Below, one piece after another: positions 8,706-17,905 of a stretch of DNA of 64,000 bases. Position numbers and translations under genes: made by a program. Below the pieces are notes generated by a model that was given only the letters and a program-made list of their open reading frames with translations, searched no databases and had not been told where the DNA came from. This DNA is from Brassicibacter mesophilus (lineage in GTDB: Bacteria; Bacillota; Clostridia; Tissierellales; Proteiniboraceae), in NCBI RefSeq assembly GCF_050433385.1, contig NZ_JBNPXI010000007.1, positions 62,001 to 126,000 on the forward strand, read 5' to 3'. Numbering within the stretch: position 1 is the first letter of the stretch; the number at the start of each line of letters is the position of its first letter.

Positions 8706-8796
8706 CTTTACACCTCCTGAAATCTTACAGCGGATTACACGTTTGTGCAATCATACTAAGCAGAGTGCATTTATATATGAATTCTCTACTTATTTC

Positions 8797-9114
8797 CTAT
8801 AATTTTATTTCTATATCTACACCTGCTGGCAAGTTAAGCTTCATTAAAGAATCAACTGTTTTTGGTGTAGGGCTTAAAATGTCAATTAATCTCTTGTGAG
8901 TTCTTTGTTCAAACTGCTCTCTAGAATCTTTGTACTTGTGTACAGCTCTTAAGATAGTCACTATTTGCTTCTCAGTTGGTAGTGGTATTGGACCTGAAAC
9001 AGTTGCACCTGTTCTTTTAGCAGTCTCAACAATCTTTTGTGCTGAAGTATCAAGAATTTCATGATCATAAGCCTTTAATCTAATTCTAATTTTTTGTTTG
9101 CCATTGTTTGACAT
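8797..9114 (-). CDS. rpsJ: 30S ribosomal protein S10 (uS10)
   Basis: First gene of the S10 cluster. S10 also acts as NusE in transcription antitermination with NusB. The start was moved to the ATG giving MSNNGKQKIRIRLKAYDHE (105 residues), 8 nt after AAGGAGGG. The family motif GPIPLPTEKQIVTILRA is present. A leader of about 190 nt separates it from its promoter. Confidence 0.97.
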   Translation of the reverse strand: MSNNGKQKIRIRLKAYDHEILDTSAQKIVETAKRTGATVSGPIPLPTEKQIVTILRAVHKYKDSREQFEQRTHKRLIDILSPTPKTVDSLMKLNLPAGVDIEIKL

Positions 9115-9313
9115 TAACAATTCCCTCCTTCTATCGCATGTTTTGAAGTACATGCAACAATGACTACCGATACACTCAACCGGGTGTTTTGTAATTTTCT
9201 CAATTAAGCCAGGTAATCATGTCGCCCGAATCTAAGCCGGACATTCTCAGCAAAAATTCCCTTAAAAAATAAGCAACCTTTTGCCTCATCGCATGTCTAC
9301 TGCATACTGTAAT
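9115..9313 (-). promoter_or_regulatory. 5' leader of the S10 operon
   Basis: About 200 nt with no gene between the predicted start of transcription and rpsJ. It holds a hairpin next to the ribosome binding site (9136-9141 with 9150-9155, GCATGT/ACATGC). The 9-mer ACATGCGAT occurs twice on the minus strand. In other bacteria S10 leaders are bound by L4. I cannot recognise an L4-site mimic here, so a regulatory role is inferred from length and position only. Confidence 0.35.
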
Positions 9314-9342
9314 ATTCTATATTAAATCCAGCTAAAACTCAA
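9314..9342 (-). promoter_or_regulatory. Predicted sigma-A promoter of the S10/spc cluster
   Basis: On the minus strand TTGAGT (9337-9342) is followed by a 17-nt spacer and TAGAAT (9314-9319). It lies between the tuf gene and rpsJ, just downstream of a run of A-rich sequence. Match to consensus is good but not perfect. Confidence 0.6.
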
Positions 9343-9434
9343 GTACTTATTTGCATTTTTTTTATTTTTTTTTGATTTTTTTACTTTTACATAAAATATA
9401 GTTCAATTAAGCTATTAATTAATTCTATATATGG

Positions 9435-9469
9435 ACACTAAAAGAAGGGGAATCCCCTTCTTTTAGTGT
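9435..9469. terminator. Long hairpin after tuf (copy 1)
   Basis: A perfect 16-bp stem with a 3-nt loop (9435-9450 with 9454-9469). On the minus strand, which is the tuf direction, it is not followed by a U-run. On the plus strand TTTT follows. It may be a 3'-end stabilising or weak terminator hairpin separating tuf from the S10 promoter. Confidence 0.5.
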
Positions 9470-9496
9470 TTTATGTCTTAATTTTAAAAGCTAAAA

Positions 9497-10687
9497 TTAC
9501 TCAATAATTTGTGTAACAACTCCAGCTCCTACTGTTCTTCCACCTTCACGAATAGCGAATCTTAATCCTTCTTCCATTGCTATCGGTGTGATTAATTCTA
9601 TATTAAATGTTGCATTATCTCCAGGCATTACCATCTCTACGCCTTCTTCTAATTTTACTGATCCTGTTACGTCTGTTGTTCTGAAGTAGAACTGTGGTCT
9701 GTATCCATCAAAGAATGGTGTATGTCTTCCACCCTCTTCTTTTGTTAATACGTATACCTCAGACTTGAATTTTGTATGTGGTGTTATACTTCCTGGCTTT
9801 GCTAGTACTTGACCTCTTTCGATATCTGTTCTTTGTACTCCTCTTAGTAATGCTCCGATGTTATCTCCTGCTTGTGCTTCATCTAATAACTTTCTGAACA
9901 TTTCTACTCCTGTACATACTACTGTTCTTGGTTCTTCTGTTAATCCTACGATTTGTACTTGGTCTTGTACTTTTAAGATTCCTCTTTCTACTCTTCCTGT
10001 TGCTACTGTTCCTCTTCCTGTGATTGAGAATACGTCCTCTACTGGCATTAAGAATGGTTTGTCTGTATCTCTTTCTGGTGTTGGAATATACTCGTCTATT
10101 ATTTCAAACATTTCTATTATTTTTTCTTCCCATGCTGGGTCGCCTTCTAATGCTTTTAATGCTGATCCTTGGATGATTGGTGTATTATCTCCATCAAATT
10201 CGTATTCGCTTAGTAATTCTCTTACTTCCATTTCTACTAACTCGATTAACTCTTCGTCATCTACCATATCACATTTGTTTAGGAATACTACGATGTATGG
10301 TACTCCTACCTGTCTTGATAATAGTATATGCTCTCTTGTTTGTGGCATTGGGCCATCTGCTGCTGAACAAACTAAGATTGCTCCATCCATTTGTGCTGCT
10401 CCTGTTATCATGTTCTTAACATAGTCAGCATGGCCTGGACAGTCAACGTGTGCGTAGTGTCTGTTTGGTGTCTCATACTCTACGTGTGCTGTTGATATTG
10501 TGATTCCTCTTTCTCTTTCTTCTGGTGCCTTGTCTATGTTATCAAATGCTACTGCTTCTCCAAATCCGTATTTTGTGTTTATTACTCTTGTGATTGCTGC
10601 TGTTAATGTTGTTTTACCGTGGTCAACGTGTCCTATTGTTCCAATGTTTACGTGTGGCTTATTTCTTTCAAATTTTGCTTTTCCCAT
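9497..10687 (-). CDS. tuf: Elongation factor Tu (copy 1)
   Basis: GTPase that delivers aminoacyl-tRNA to the ribosomal A site. The 396-residue product has G1 GHVDHGKT (residues 19-26), G2 region RGITI, G3 DCPGH and G4 NKCD, then the two beta-barrel domains. It lies 60 bp after fusA, the str-operon position. The protein is identical to the second copy at 25802-26992, and the DNA appears identical as well, including wobble positions. Identity extends through the AGGAGGAATAAGAAA ribosome binding region but not beyond. Confidence 0.98.
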   Translation of the reverse strand: MGKAKFERNKPHVNIGTIGHVDHGKTTLTAAITRVINTKYGFGEAVAFDNIDKAPEERERGITISTAHVEYETPNRHYAHVDCPGHADYVKNMITGAAQMDGAILVCSAADGPMPQTREHILLSRQVGVPYIVVFLNKCDMVDDEELIELVEMEVRELLSEYEFDGDNTPIIQGSALKALEGDPAWEEKIIEMFEIIDEYIPTPERDTDKPFLMPVEDVFSITGRGTVATGRVERGILKVQDQVQIVGLTEEPRTVVCTGVEMFRKLLDEAQAGDNIGALLRGVQRTDIERGQVLAKPGSITPHTKFKSEVYVLTKEEGGRHTPFFDGYRPQFYFRTTDVTGSVKLEEGVEMVMPGDNATFNIELITPIAMEEGLRFAIREGGRTVGAGVVTQIIE

Positions 10688-10747
10688 TTTCTTATTCCTC
10701 CTTACTAAACTAAAATCTATTTATATTTTAATATTTTAATAGCTTAA

Positions 10748-12814
10748 CTATTTATTCATAATCTTTTCAGCTATACTATTTGGTACAGCTTCATAGTGAT
10801 CAAACTGCATAGTATATACCCCACGACCTTGAGTTTTAGAACGAAGGTCTGTTGCATAACCAAACATTTCTGAAAGTGGTACAAAACCTCTAATAATCTG
10901 AGCTCCACTTCTAGATTCCATACCCTCTATTCTACCTCTTCTTGAGTTAATGTCTCCTATTACGTCACCCATATATTCCTCAGGTACAGTAACTTCAACT
11001 CTCATATATGGCTCAAGTAATACTGGATTGGCTTTTTTACAGCCATCTTTAAATGCCATAGAACCAGCTATCTTAAATGCCATTTCAGAAGAGTCAACTT
11101 CATGGTATGAACCGTCAAATAGTGTCACTCTAAAATCAAGAACTGGATATCCTGCAAGTATACCACTTTGCATTGCTTCTTGAATACCATTGTCTACAGC
11201 AGGAATGTATTCTTTAGGAATAGCTCCTCCAGTAATTTTATTAATGAATTCGTAACCTTCACCAGGTTTTCTTGGTTCTAGCTTAATCTTAACATGTCCG
11301 TATTGTCCACGTCCACCAGACTGTCTAGCATACTTAGAATCAACTTCCACTTCTTTAGTGATAGTTTCTTTGTAAGCAACCTGTGGGCTACCAACATTTG
11401 CTTCAACTTTGAATTCTCTCATAAGTCTGTCAACTATAATCTCAAGATGCAATTCGCCCATACCAGCAATAATAGTCTGACCGGTTTCTTGGTTTGTATA
11501 AGTTCTAAATGTAGGATCTTCTTCAGCTAATTTTGCTAATCCTATACCCATCTTTTCTTGACCAGCTTTAGTCTTAGGCTCTATCGCAACCTCTATAACA
11601 GGCTCAGGGAATTCCATAGATTCTAATATAATAGGGTGACTTTCATCACAAAGAGTATCTCCAGTTGTAGTATCTTTTAAACCTACTGCTGCTGCAATGT
11701 CTCCAGAGTAAACCGTTTGGATTTCCTCTCTCTTGTTTGCATGCATCTGAAGAATACGTCCTATTCTTTCTTTTTTGTTTTTTGTAGAGTTTAATACATA
11801 TGAACCTGAATCTAAAGTTCCAGAGTAAACTCTAAAAAAAGCTAGTTTACCAACATATGGGTCAGCCATTATTTTAAATGCTAACGCAGAGAATGGTTCA
11901 TTATCTGAAGATATTCTTTCATCTTCTTCTTCTGAATCTGGCTTAACACCTTTAATAGCTGGTACATCAACAGGTGCTGGCATGAAATCAACAACAGCAT
12001 CTAATAACATTTGAACACCTTTATTCTTATAGGCAGAACCACAAAGAACAGGAGTAACACTACATGCTATTGTAGCCTTTCTTATAGCATCGTTAATTTC
12101 TTCAACATTGATTTCTTCACCATCTAGATACTTCATCATTAGCTCTTCATTTTGATCCGCTACTGCTTCTAACAGTGCTTCTCTATATTCTTCAGCTAAA
12201 TCTATCATATCTTCAGGAATTTCAGTTACCTCTATTTCTTTTCCTAAATCATCTTTGTAGATTCTTGCATTCATGTTTATAAGGTCAATAATACCTATGA
12301 AAGTATCTTCTTTTCCTATTGGTAACTGTATTGGTACTGCATTTGCCTTTAATCTATCTTTCATCATATCTACAGCTCTGAAATAATCAGCACCTAAGAT
12401 ATCCATTTTATTAACAAATGCCATACGTGGTACGCCATATTTATCAGCTTGACGCCAAACTGTTTCTGATTGTGGCTCAACTCCACCTTTTGCACAGAAA
12501 ACTGCTACTGCGCCGTCGAGAACACGAAGAGATCTTTCTACTTCAACAGTAAAATCCACGTGTCCTGGCGTATCTATGATATTAACTCTATGACCGTTCC
12601 ATTGGGCTGTTGTTGCAGCAGAAGTTATAGTTATTCCTCTTTCCTGCTCCTGTTCCATCCAGTCCATTGTTGCCGCACCTTCGTGCGTCTCGCCTATCTT
12701 ATGCGTTCTGCCGGTATAGAATAGTATTCTTTCTGTAGTAGTTGTCTTACCTGCATCTATGTGAGCCATTATACCAATATTACGAGTTTTTTCTAATGAA
12801 AATTCTCTAGGCAC
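10748..12814 (-). CDS. fusA: Elongation factor G
   Basis: Translocase GTPase of elongation; it also acts with RRF in ribosome recycling. The 688-residue product has G1 AHIDAGKT (17-24), RGITITSAATT, DTPGHVDF with the catalytic His, and NKMD, followed by EF-G domains II-V. The start is GTG (PREFSLEKTRN follows), placed after AAAGGAGGAGTACT. It lies between rpsG and tuf. A divergent paralogue is at 48935-51004. Confidence 0.98.
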   Translation of the reverse strand: MPREFSLEKTRNIGIMAHIDAGKTTTTERILFYTGRTHKIGETHEGAATMDWMEQEQERGITITSAATTAQWNGHRVNIIDTPGHVDFTVEVERSLRVLDGAVAVFCAKGGVEPQSETVWRQADKYGVPRMAFVNKMDILGADYFRAVDMMKDRLKANAVPIQLPIGKEDTFIGIIDLINMNARIYKDDLGKEIEVTEIPEDMIDLAEEYREALLEAVADQNEELMMKYLDGEEINVEEINDAIRKATIACSVTPVLCGSAYKNKGVQMLLDAVVDFMPAPVDVPAIKGVKPDSEEEDERISSDNEPFSALAFKIMADPYVGKLAFFRVYSGTLDSGSYVLNSTKNKKERIGRILQMHANKREEIQTVYSGDIAAAVGLKDTTTGDTLCDESHPIILESMEFPEPVIEVAIEPKTKAGQEKMGIGLAKLAEEDPTFRTYTNQETGQTIIAGMGELHLEIIVDRLMREFKVEANVGSPQVAYKETITKEVEVDSKYARQSGGRGQYGHVKIKLEPRKPGEGYEFINKITGGAIPKEYIPAVDNGIQEAMQSGILAGYPVLDFRVTLFDGSYHEVDSSEMAFKIAGSMAFKDGCKKANPVLLEPYMRVEVTVPEEYMGDVIGDINSRRGRIEGMESRSGAQIIRGFVPLSEMFGYATDLRSKTQGRGVYTMQFDHYEAVPNSIAEKIMNK

Positions 12815-12906
12815 AGTACTCCTCCTTTCCGCTGCTTATTTTACTATCGTTAATATACTTCCCTAAAAATTCAAATGTAAACATAAATTTGAAAAGGAAT
12901 TTATTA

Positions 12907-13377
12907 TTACCATCTGTAATGTGCAAAAGCTTTGTTTGCCTCAGCCATTTTATGAGTATCTTCTCTTTTCTTAACGCTAGCTCCAGTATTATTAGCAGCA
13001 TCCATAATTTCTTTAGCAATTTTTTCCTTCATAGTCTTTTCTCCTCTTTTACGGGAGTAATCAACTAACCATCTTAATCCAACAGTTTGTCTTCTATCTG
13101 GTCTAACTTCCATCGGTACTTGGTATGTTGCACCACCAACACGTCTTGCCTTTACTTCTAGTACAGGCATGATGTTGTTTAGAGCCTTATAGAAAACTTC
13201 TAGTGGTTCTTCACCTGTCTTCTCTTGTATATAGTCAAATGCATCATATATTATTTTTTGTGCTACACCTTTTTTTCCATCTAACATTACTTGATTTATT
13301 AATTTTGTAACAACTTTATCCTTGTATATAGGATCAGCCATTACTTCTCTTTTTGGCACATGTCCTTTTCTTGGCAC
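12907..13377 (-). CDS. rpsG: 30S ribosomal protein S7 (uS7)
   Basis: Primary 16S rRNA-binding protein of the 30S head. A longer in-frame reading exists, but the start was set at GTG giving (M)PRKGHVPKREVMADPIY. This yields 156 residues, the family length, and is 7 nt after AAGGAGGG. The family end AEANKAFAHYRW is intact. Confidence 0.96.
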   Translation of the reverse strand: MPRKGHVPKREVMADPIYKDKVVTKLINQVMLDGKKGVAQKIIYDAFDYIQEKTGEEPLEVFYKALNNIMPVLEVKARRVGGATYQVPMEVRPDRRQTVGLRWLVDYSRKRGEKTMKEKIAKEIMDAANNTGASVKKREDTHKMAEANKAFAHYRW

Positions 13378-13523
13378 TATTCTTCCCTCCTTAATAACAG
13401 AAATTAATTCATAGGTACTCGACAATTTGAAGCCGTCGTAGTGCACTAAAATGCCTATATATATAAATTGTCTCTAACTTATAGCAAAGCTAAAAACATA
13501 GCATTCTTCGCGCTCGTTCGACA

Positions 13524-13940
13524 CTATTTCTTCTTAGGTTTCTTTGTACCATATTTTGATCTTGACTGCATTCTTTTATCCACACCTGCTGTATCTAGTG
13601 TACCTCTAACGATATGGTATCTAACACCAGGTAAGTCTTTAACTCTTCCACCTCTTATAAGAACAACACTATGCTCTTGTAAGTTGTGACCTATACCTGG
13701 GATATAAGCACTAACTTCCATACCATTAGTAAGTCTAACTCTGGCAATTTTTCTTAAAGCTGAGTTAGGTTTCTTAGGCGTAACAGTTTTTACAGCTGTA
13801 CAAACACCTCTTTTTTGTGGAGAACTCACCTTAGTTGTTCTTTTCTTTAGTGAGTTAAATCCAACGTTTAAGTGTGCAGATTTGGACTTATAGGTAACCT
13901 TTTCTCTACCTTTTCTTACTAATTGGCTAATTGTTGGCAT
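13524..13940 (-). CDS. rpsL: 30S ribosomal protein S12 (uS12)
   Basis: Decoding-centre protein that monitors codon-anticodon pairing. The 138-residue product starts MPTISQLVRKGREKV (ATG after GGAGGTGCTTCA). The streptomycin-relevant stretches read TPKKPNSALRK and GRVKDLPGVRYH, with the wild-type lysines. About 145 bp without a gene separate it from rpsG. Confidence 0.98.
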   Translation of the reverse strand: MPTISQLVRKGREKVTYKSKSAHLNVGFNSLKKRTTKVSSPQKRGVCTAVKTVTPKKPNSALRKIARVRLTNGMEVSAYIPGIGHNLQEHSVVLIRGGRVKDLPGVRYHIVRGTLDTAGVDKRMQSRSKYGTKKPKKK

Positions 13941-13966
13941 TGAAGCACCTCCTTCCAAAATGTATA

Positions 13967-14209
13967 TTATTTCAATATTGCAGCTGATGCTGCACTGACA
14001 TCAATGCCACAGGCCTTGCCTAGGTCTTTCATGTTATCAACATAAATAACTTCTATAGACCTTTCATTACATAATTGCACAAGCTCATTTATAAGCTTTG
14101 TGTCTGCATCTTTTGCAATAACCATTTTCTCAACTTCATTATTAATTATTGCTCTCTTGGCCTGCTTTGTACCTACAACCTTTTTTACTTCTTTAAGATT
14201 TGGTAACAC
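13967..14209 (-). CDS. rplGB: L7Ae-family RNA-binding protein (ribosomal protein L7Ae-like)
   Basis: Small kink-turn-binding protein of the L7Ae/L30e/YbxF family, found before rpsL in Firmicutes. The 80-residue product shows the conserved GTKQAKRAI, KMVIAKDAD and IEVIYVDNMKDLGKACG segments. The start is GTG, 8 nt after AAGGAGG. A 14-bp hairpin precedes it (14237-14269). Its role in the ribosome is not firmly settled in the family. Confidence 0.92.
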   Translation of the reverse strand: MLPNLKEVKKVVGTKQAKRAIINNEVEKMVIAKDADTKLINELVQLCNERSIEVIYVDNMKDLGKACGIDVSAASAAILK

Positions 14210-14236
14210 AGAAGTTTCCTCCTTATTTAAACATCT

Positions 14237-14269
14237 AGAAGATTATGTGGGGTCACCACATAATCTTCT
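14237..14269 (-). other. Hairpin between rpoC and the L7Ae-like gene
   Basis: A perfect 14-bp stem with a 5-nt loop (14237-14250 with 14256-14269) in the 142-bp gap. No U-run follows, so it is not a typical intrinsic terminator. It could be an RNA-processing site, a stability element or a regulatory structure for the str genes. Confidence 0.5.
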
Positions 14270-14351
14270 TGAATAGCAAAAGAGTCAACTATACAAATTC
14301 ACACACTCAATTATTTTATCACCAGTTTTAAACAGTGTCAATATTTATATC

Positions 14352-17300
14352 TTATTCTTCTGCTATAACTTCTTCTGTAGTATTTATTGCTATATCTTTG
14401 TATTTTCTCATTCCCGTTCCTGCTGGTATAAGCTTTCCTATTAGTACGTTTTCTTTTAATCCAATTAAATGATCTTCTTTTCCTTTTATTGCTGCTTCAG
14501 TAAGAACTCTAGTCGTTTCTTGGAATGATGCAGCAGATAGGAATGATTCTGTTGCTAGAGATGCCTTAGTTATACCAAGAAGCACTCTTCTTCCAACAGC
14601 AGGTCTTCCGCCCTGTTCTTCAACAGCTTGATTTGTTTCTTCAAAGTCAAATATATTTACAAGACCTCCAGGAAGTAAGTCAGTATCTCCTGAATCTTCA
14701 ACCTTAACTTTGTTAAGCATCTGTCTTACAATTACTTCAATATGCTTATCATTGATATCAACACCTTGCATTCTATAAACCCTTTGTACTTCCTTAACGA
14801 TATATTTTTGAACGCCAGATATTCCCTTGATTTTCAAAATATCATGTGGGTTAACCGAACCTTGTGTTATCTCATCTCCTGCTTCTAAGACATCGCCTTC
14901 TCTTACTTTTATTCTTGAACCATATGGTATATTGTAAGTTTTTGCTTCTCCATCATCAGAAGTTACAATAACTTCTTTTCTTCTTTTAGATTCGTTTATT
15001 GAAACTCTACCAGCTATTTCTGAGATTATAGCAAGTCCTTTAGGCTTTCTTGCTTCAAACAATTCTTCAACCCTAGGAAGACCTTGTGTAATATCTGCTC
15101 CAGCTACACCACCTGTATGGAAGGTACGCATTGTAAGCTGTGTACCAGGCTCACCTATAGATTGAGCAGCTATTATACCTACCGCTTCACCAGAATCAAC
15201 AGCACTTCCTGTTGCTAGGTTTCTACCATAACACTTACCACATACACCGTGTCTTGTCTTACAGCCTAAAACAGTTCTGATTTTTACTTCTTCTATTCCT
15301 GCTGCAATCACTTTATCTGCTTTATCTTCAGTTATTAAGTCCCCAGCTTTTACTATTATTTCACTAGTACTAGGATTTATAACATCTTCGTAAGCATATC
15401 TTCCTTCTATTCTGTCCCACAATTCTTCTATGACTTCCCTGCCATCTGCAAATGCTCTTGCAACTAGATATTGGTCTGTTCCACAGTCTTCTTCTCTAAC
15501 TATAACATCCTGACTTACATCAACAAGTCTTCTTGTCAAATACCCAGAGTCCGCAGTTCTTAGAGCCGTATCAGCAAGACCCTTTCTAGAACCGTGCGTT
15601 GAAGTAAAGAACTCAAGTACTGTAAGTCCCTCTCTAAAGTTAGCTCTGATTGGCTGTTCAACTGTTCTACCTGATGCATTTGCCATCAAGCCTCTCATAC
15701 CTGCAAGCTGTCTTATCTGATTTTTACTACCTCTAGCACCTGAATGAGCCATTATGAATATGTTATTAAGTCTATCAAGGTTATTCATCAATGCATCTGT
15801 AACTCTCTCTGTCGTCTTGTTCCAAACCTCAATTACTCTTTCATATCTTTCTTCATCAGAAATAAGACCTCTTCTATAAGATTTTTCATACTTATCAACT
15901 AACTCTTCAGCTTCAGAAATATATATCTCTTTTTCTTTTGGAACCACAATATCCTCGATACTAACTGTTATTGCACCTATAGTTGAGAAGTGGAATCCAG
16001 TCTGTTTTATGTTATCTAAAACTACAGATGTAATAGTATTTCCATGCTTTCTAAAGCATTTTTCAACTATTTTACCTAACATCTTCTTGTCAACTAACAT
16101 ATCTATCTCTAAGGAGTACTTATCCTCAGTCCTATCTACAAAGCCTAAATCTTGAGGTATGTTTTCATTAAATATAAATCTACCAACAGTGCTTTCAACA
16201 AGCTTACCTTTAGCATCATCTTCATTTAATCTTCTTCTCACTTTTACTTTTGCATGTAACCCAACAGCACCATTATTATAAGCTAATAGCATTTCATCAT
16301 AATCTTTGAATACCATGCCTTCGCCTTCTTCACCTGAGTTATCTACAGTTAAATAATAGCTACCTAGTACCATATCCTGTGTCGGAGTTGTTATTGGCTT
16401 TCCATCCTTTGGAGCTAGTATATTATTTGTAGATAGCATAAGGAATCTAGCTTCCGCTTGTGCTTCTGTTGACAGTGGCACGTGGACTGCCATCTGGTCT
16501 CCGTCAAAGTCTGCATTGTATGCAGTACATACAAGTGGATGAAGCTTAATTGCCTTACCTTCAACTAACACTGGCTCAAAAGCCTGAATACCAAGTCTAT
16601 GAAGTGTTGGAGCACGGTTAAGTAAAACCGGATGTTCTTTAATTACAGAATCGAGCACATCCCATACAACAGGTTTAACTTTCTCAACCATTCTCTTAGC
16701 ACTCTTAATATTATGAGCATACCCCTCATTTACCAATCTTTTCATGACAAATGGCTTAAATAATTCTAATGCCATTTTCTTAGGAAGTCCGCATTGGTAA
16801 AATTTAAGCTCTGGACCAACTACGATAACTGAACGTCCAGAATAGTCAACCCTTTTACCAAGTAGGTTTTGTCTGAATCTTCCCTGTTTTCCTTTAAGCA
16901 TATCTGACAGAGACTTAAGAGGTCTATTTCCAGGACCAGTTACCGGTCTTCCTCTTCTACCATTATCTATCAATGCATCTACTGCCTCTTGAAGCATTCT
17001 CTTTTCGTTTCTAACGATAATATCTGGTGCTCCAAGATCCAGTAATCTTTTTAATCTATTGTTTCTATTAATTACTCTTCTGTATAAGTCATTTAAATCT
17101 GATGTTGCGAATCTACCTCCATCAAGCTGTACCATTGGTCTTAAATCAGGAGGAATAACCGGAACAACATCCATAATCATCCATTCAGGCTTGTTGCCAG
17201 ATTGTCTAAATGCTTCAACAACCTCAAGTCTTCTAATAATTCTTATCTTCTTCTGCCCTGAGCTTTCCTTTAACTGTATTCTTAGGTCTTTAGCTTCCCT

Positions 17301-17855
17301 TTCTAAATCAATCTTAGCTAAAATATCTTTAACAGCTTCAGCCCCCATGGCAGCTTTGAATTTCTTTCCATATTTGTCTACTGCTTCTCTATACTCTCTT
17401 TCACTCAGAAGCTGCTTTTCAGAAAGTGGAGTTTCTCCAGCTTCAATTACTATATAAGAAGCAAAGTATAATACTTTTTCTAGAGCTCTAGGTGACATAT
17501 CTAATATAAGTCCCATTCTGCTTGGAATTCCTTTAAAATACCAAATATGAGATACTGGCGCTGCTAATTCAATATGTCCCATTCTTTCTCTTCTTACTTT
17601 AGACTTAGTGACTTCAACGCCACATCTGTCACAAACAACACCTTTATATCTTACTCTTTTGTATTTACCACAATGGCATTCCCAGTCTTTTGTAGGTCCA
17701 AATATTTTTTCACAGAAAAGTCCTTCTTTTTCAGGCTTCAAAGTTCTATAGTTTATCGTTTCAGGTTTCTTTACCTCACCTTTAGACCATTGTCTTATCT
17801 TTTCAGGGGATGCTAGACCAATTTTAATTGAATCAAAATTATCATGCTCGAACAA
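14352..17855 (-). CDS. rpoC: RNA polymerase beta' subunit
   Basis: Largest RNA polymerase subunit. The 1167-residue product starts at TTG with FEHDNFDSIKIGLASPEKI following, the common rpoC start region, after AAGGGAGAG. It has the N-terminal zinc ribbon (CHCGKYKR...CDRCG), the catalytic NADFDGDQM motif that binds Mg2+, and the second zinc site (CKTRHGVCGKCYG). It lies 50 bp after rpoB, so the two are co-transcribed. Confidence 0.98.
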   Translation of the reverse strand: MFEHDNFDSIKIGLASPEKIRQWSKGEVKKPETINYRTLKPEKEGLFCEKIFGPTKDWECHCGKYKRVRYKGVVCDRCGVEVTKSKVRRERMGHIELAAPVSHIWYFKGIPSRMGLILDMSPRALEKVLYFASYIVIEAGETPLSEKQLLSEREYREAVDKYGKKFKAAMGAEAVKDILAKIDLEREAKDLRIQLKESSGQKKIRIIRRLEVVEAFRQSGNKPEWMIMDVVPVIPPDLRPMVQLDGGRFATSDLNDLYRRVINRNNRLKRLLDLGAPDIIVRNEKRMLQEAVDALIDNGRRGRPVTGPGNRPLKSLSDMLKGKQGRFRQNLLGKRVDYSGRSVIVVGPELKFYQCGLPKKMALELFKPFVMKRLVNEGYAHNIKSAKRMVEKVKPVVWDVLDSVIKEHPVLLNRAPTLHRLGIQAFEPVLVEGKAIKLHPLVCTAYNADFDGDQMAVHVPLSTEAQAEARFLMLSTNNILAPKDGKPITTPTQDMVLGSYYLTVDNSGEEGEGMVFKDYDEMLLAYNNGAVGLHAKVKVRRRLNEDDAKGKLVESTVGRFIFNENIPQDLGFVDRTEDKYSLEIDMLVDKKMLGKIVEKCFRKHGNTITSVVLDNIKQTGFHFSTIGAITVSIEDIVVPKEKEIYISEAEELVDKYEKSYRRGLISDEERYERVIEVWNKTTERVTDALMNNLDRLNNIFIMAHSGARGSKNQIRQLAGMRGLMANASGRTVEQPIRANFREGLTVLEFFTSTHGSRKGLADTALRTADSGYLTRRLVDVSQDVIVREEDCGTDQYLVARAFADGREVIEELWDRIEGRYAYEDVINPSTSEIIVKAGDLITEDKADKVIAAGIEEVKIRTVLGCKTRHGVCGKCYGRNLATGSAVDSGEAVGIIAAQSIGEPGTQLTMRTFHTGGVAGADITQGLPRVEELFEARKPKGLAIISEIAGRVSINESKRRKEVIVTSDDGEAKTYNIPYGSRIKVREGDVLEAGDEITQGSVNPHDILKIKGISGVQKYIVKEVQRVYRMQGVDINDKHIEVIVRQMLNKVKVEDSGDTDLLPGGLVNIFDFEETNQAVEEQGGRPAVGRRVLLGITKASLATESFLSAASFQETTRVLTEAAIKGKEDHLIGLKENVLIGKLIPAGTGMRKYKDIAINTTEEVIAEE

Positions 17856-17905
17856 GGGGCTTTCTCTCCCTTCTATTAAATAGTATAGAGTCTTTAATCA
17901 TTTTC

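Noticed and set aside
9170..9190. Similar ACxCCCGGTTxAG motif in the rpsJ leader and near 27117 before tuf
   Set aside because: Too short, and the flanks do not match; likely chance or simple small-hairpin sequence.
9858..10424. Long antisense frame of 188 codons inside tuf, repeated at 26163-26729
   Set aside because: It is a shadow of tuf codon structure; the two copies match only because the tuf genes are identical. No ribosome binding site or protein-like composition.
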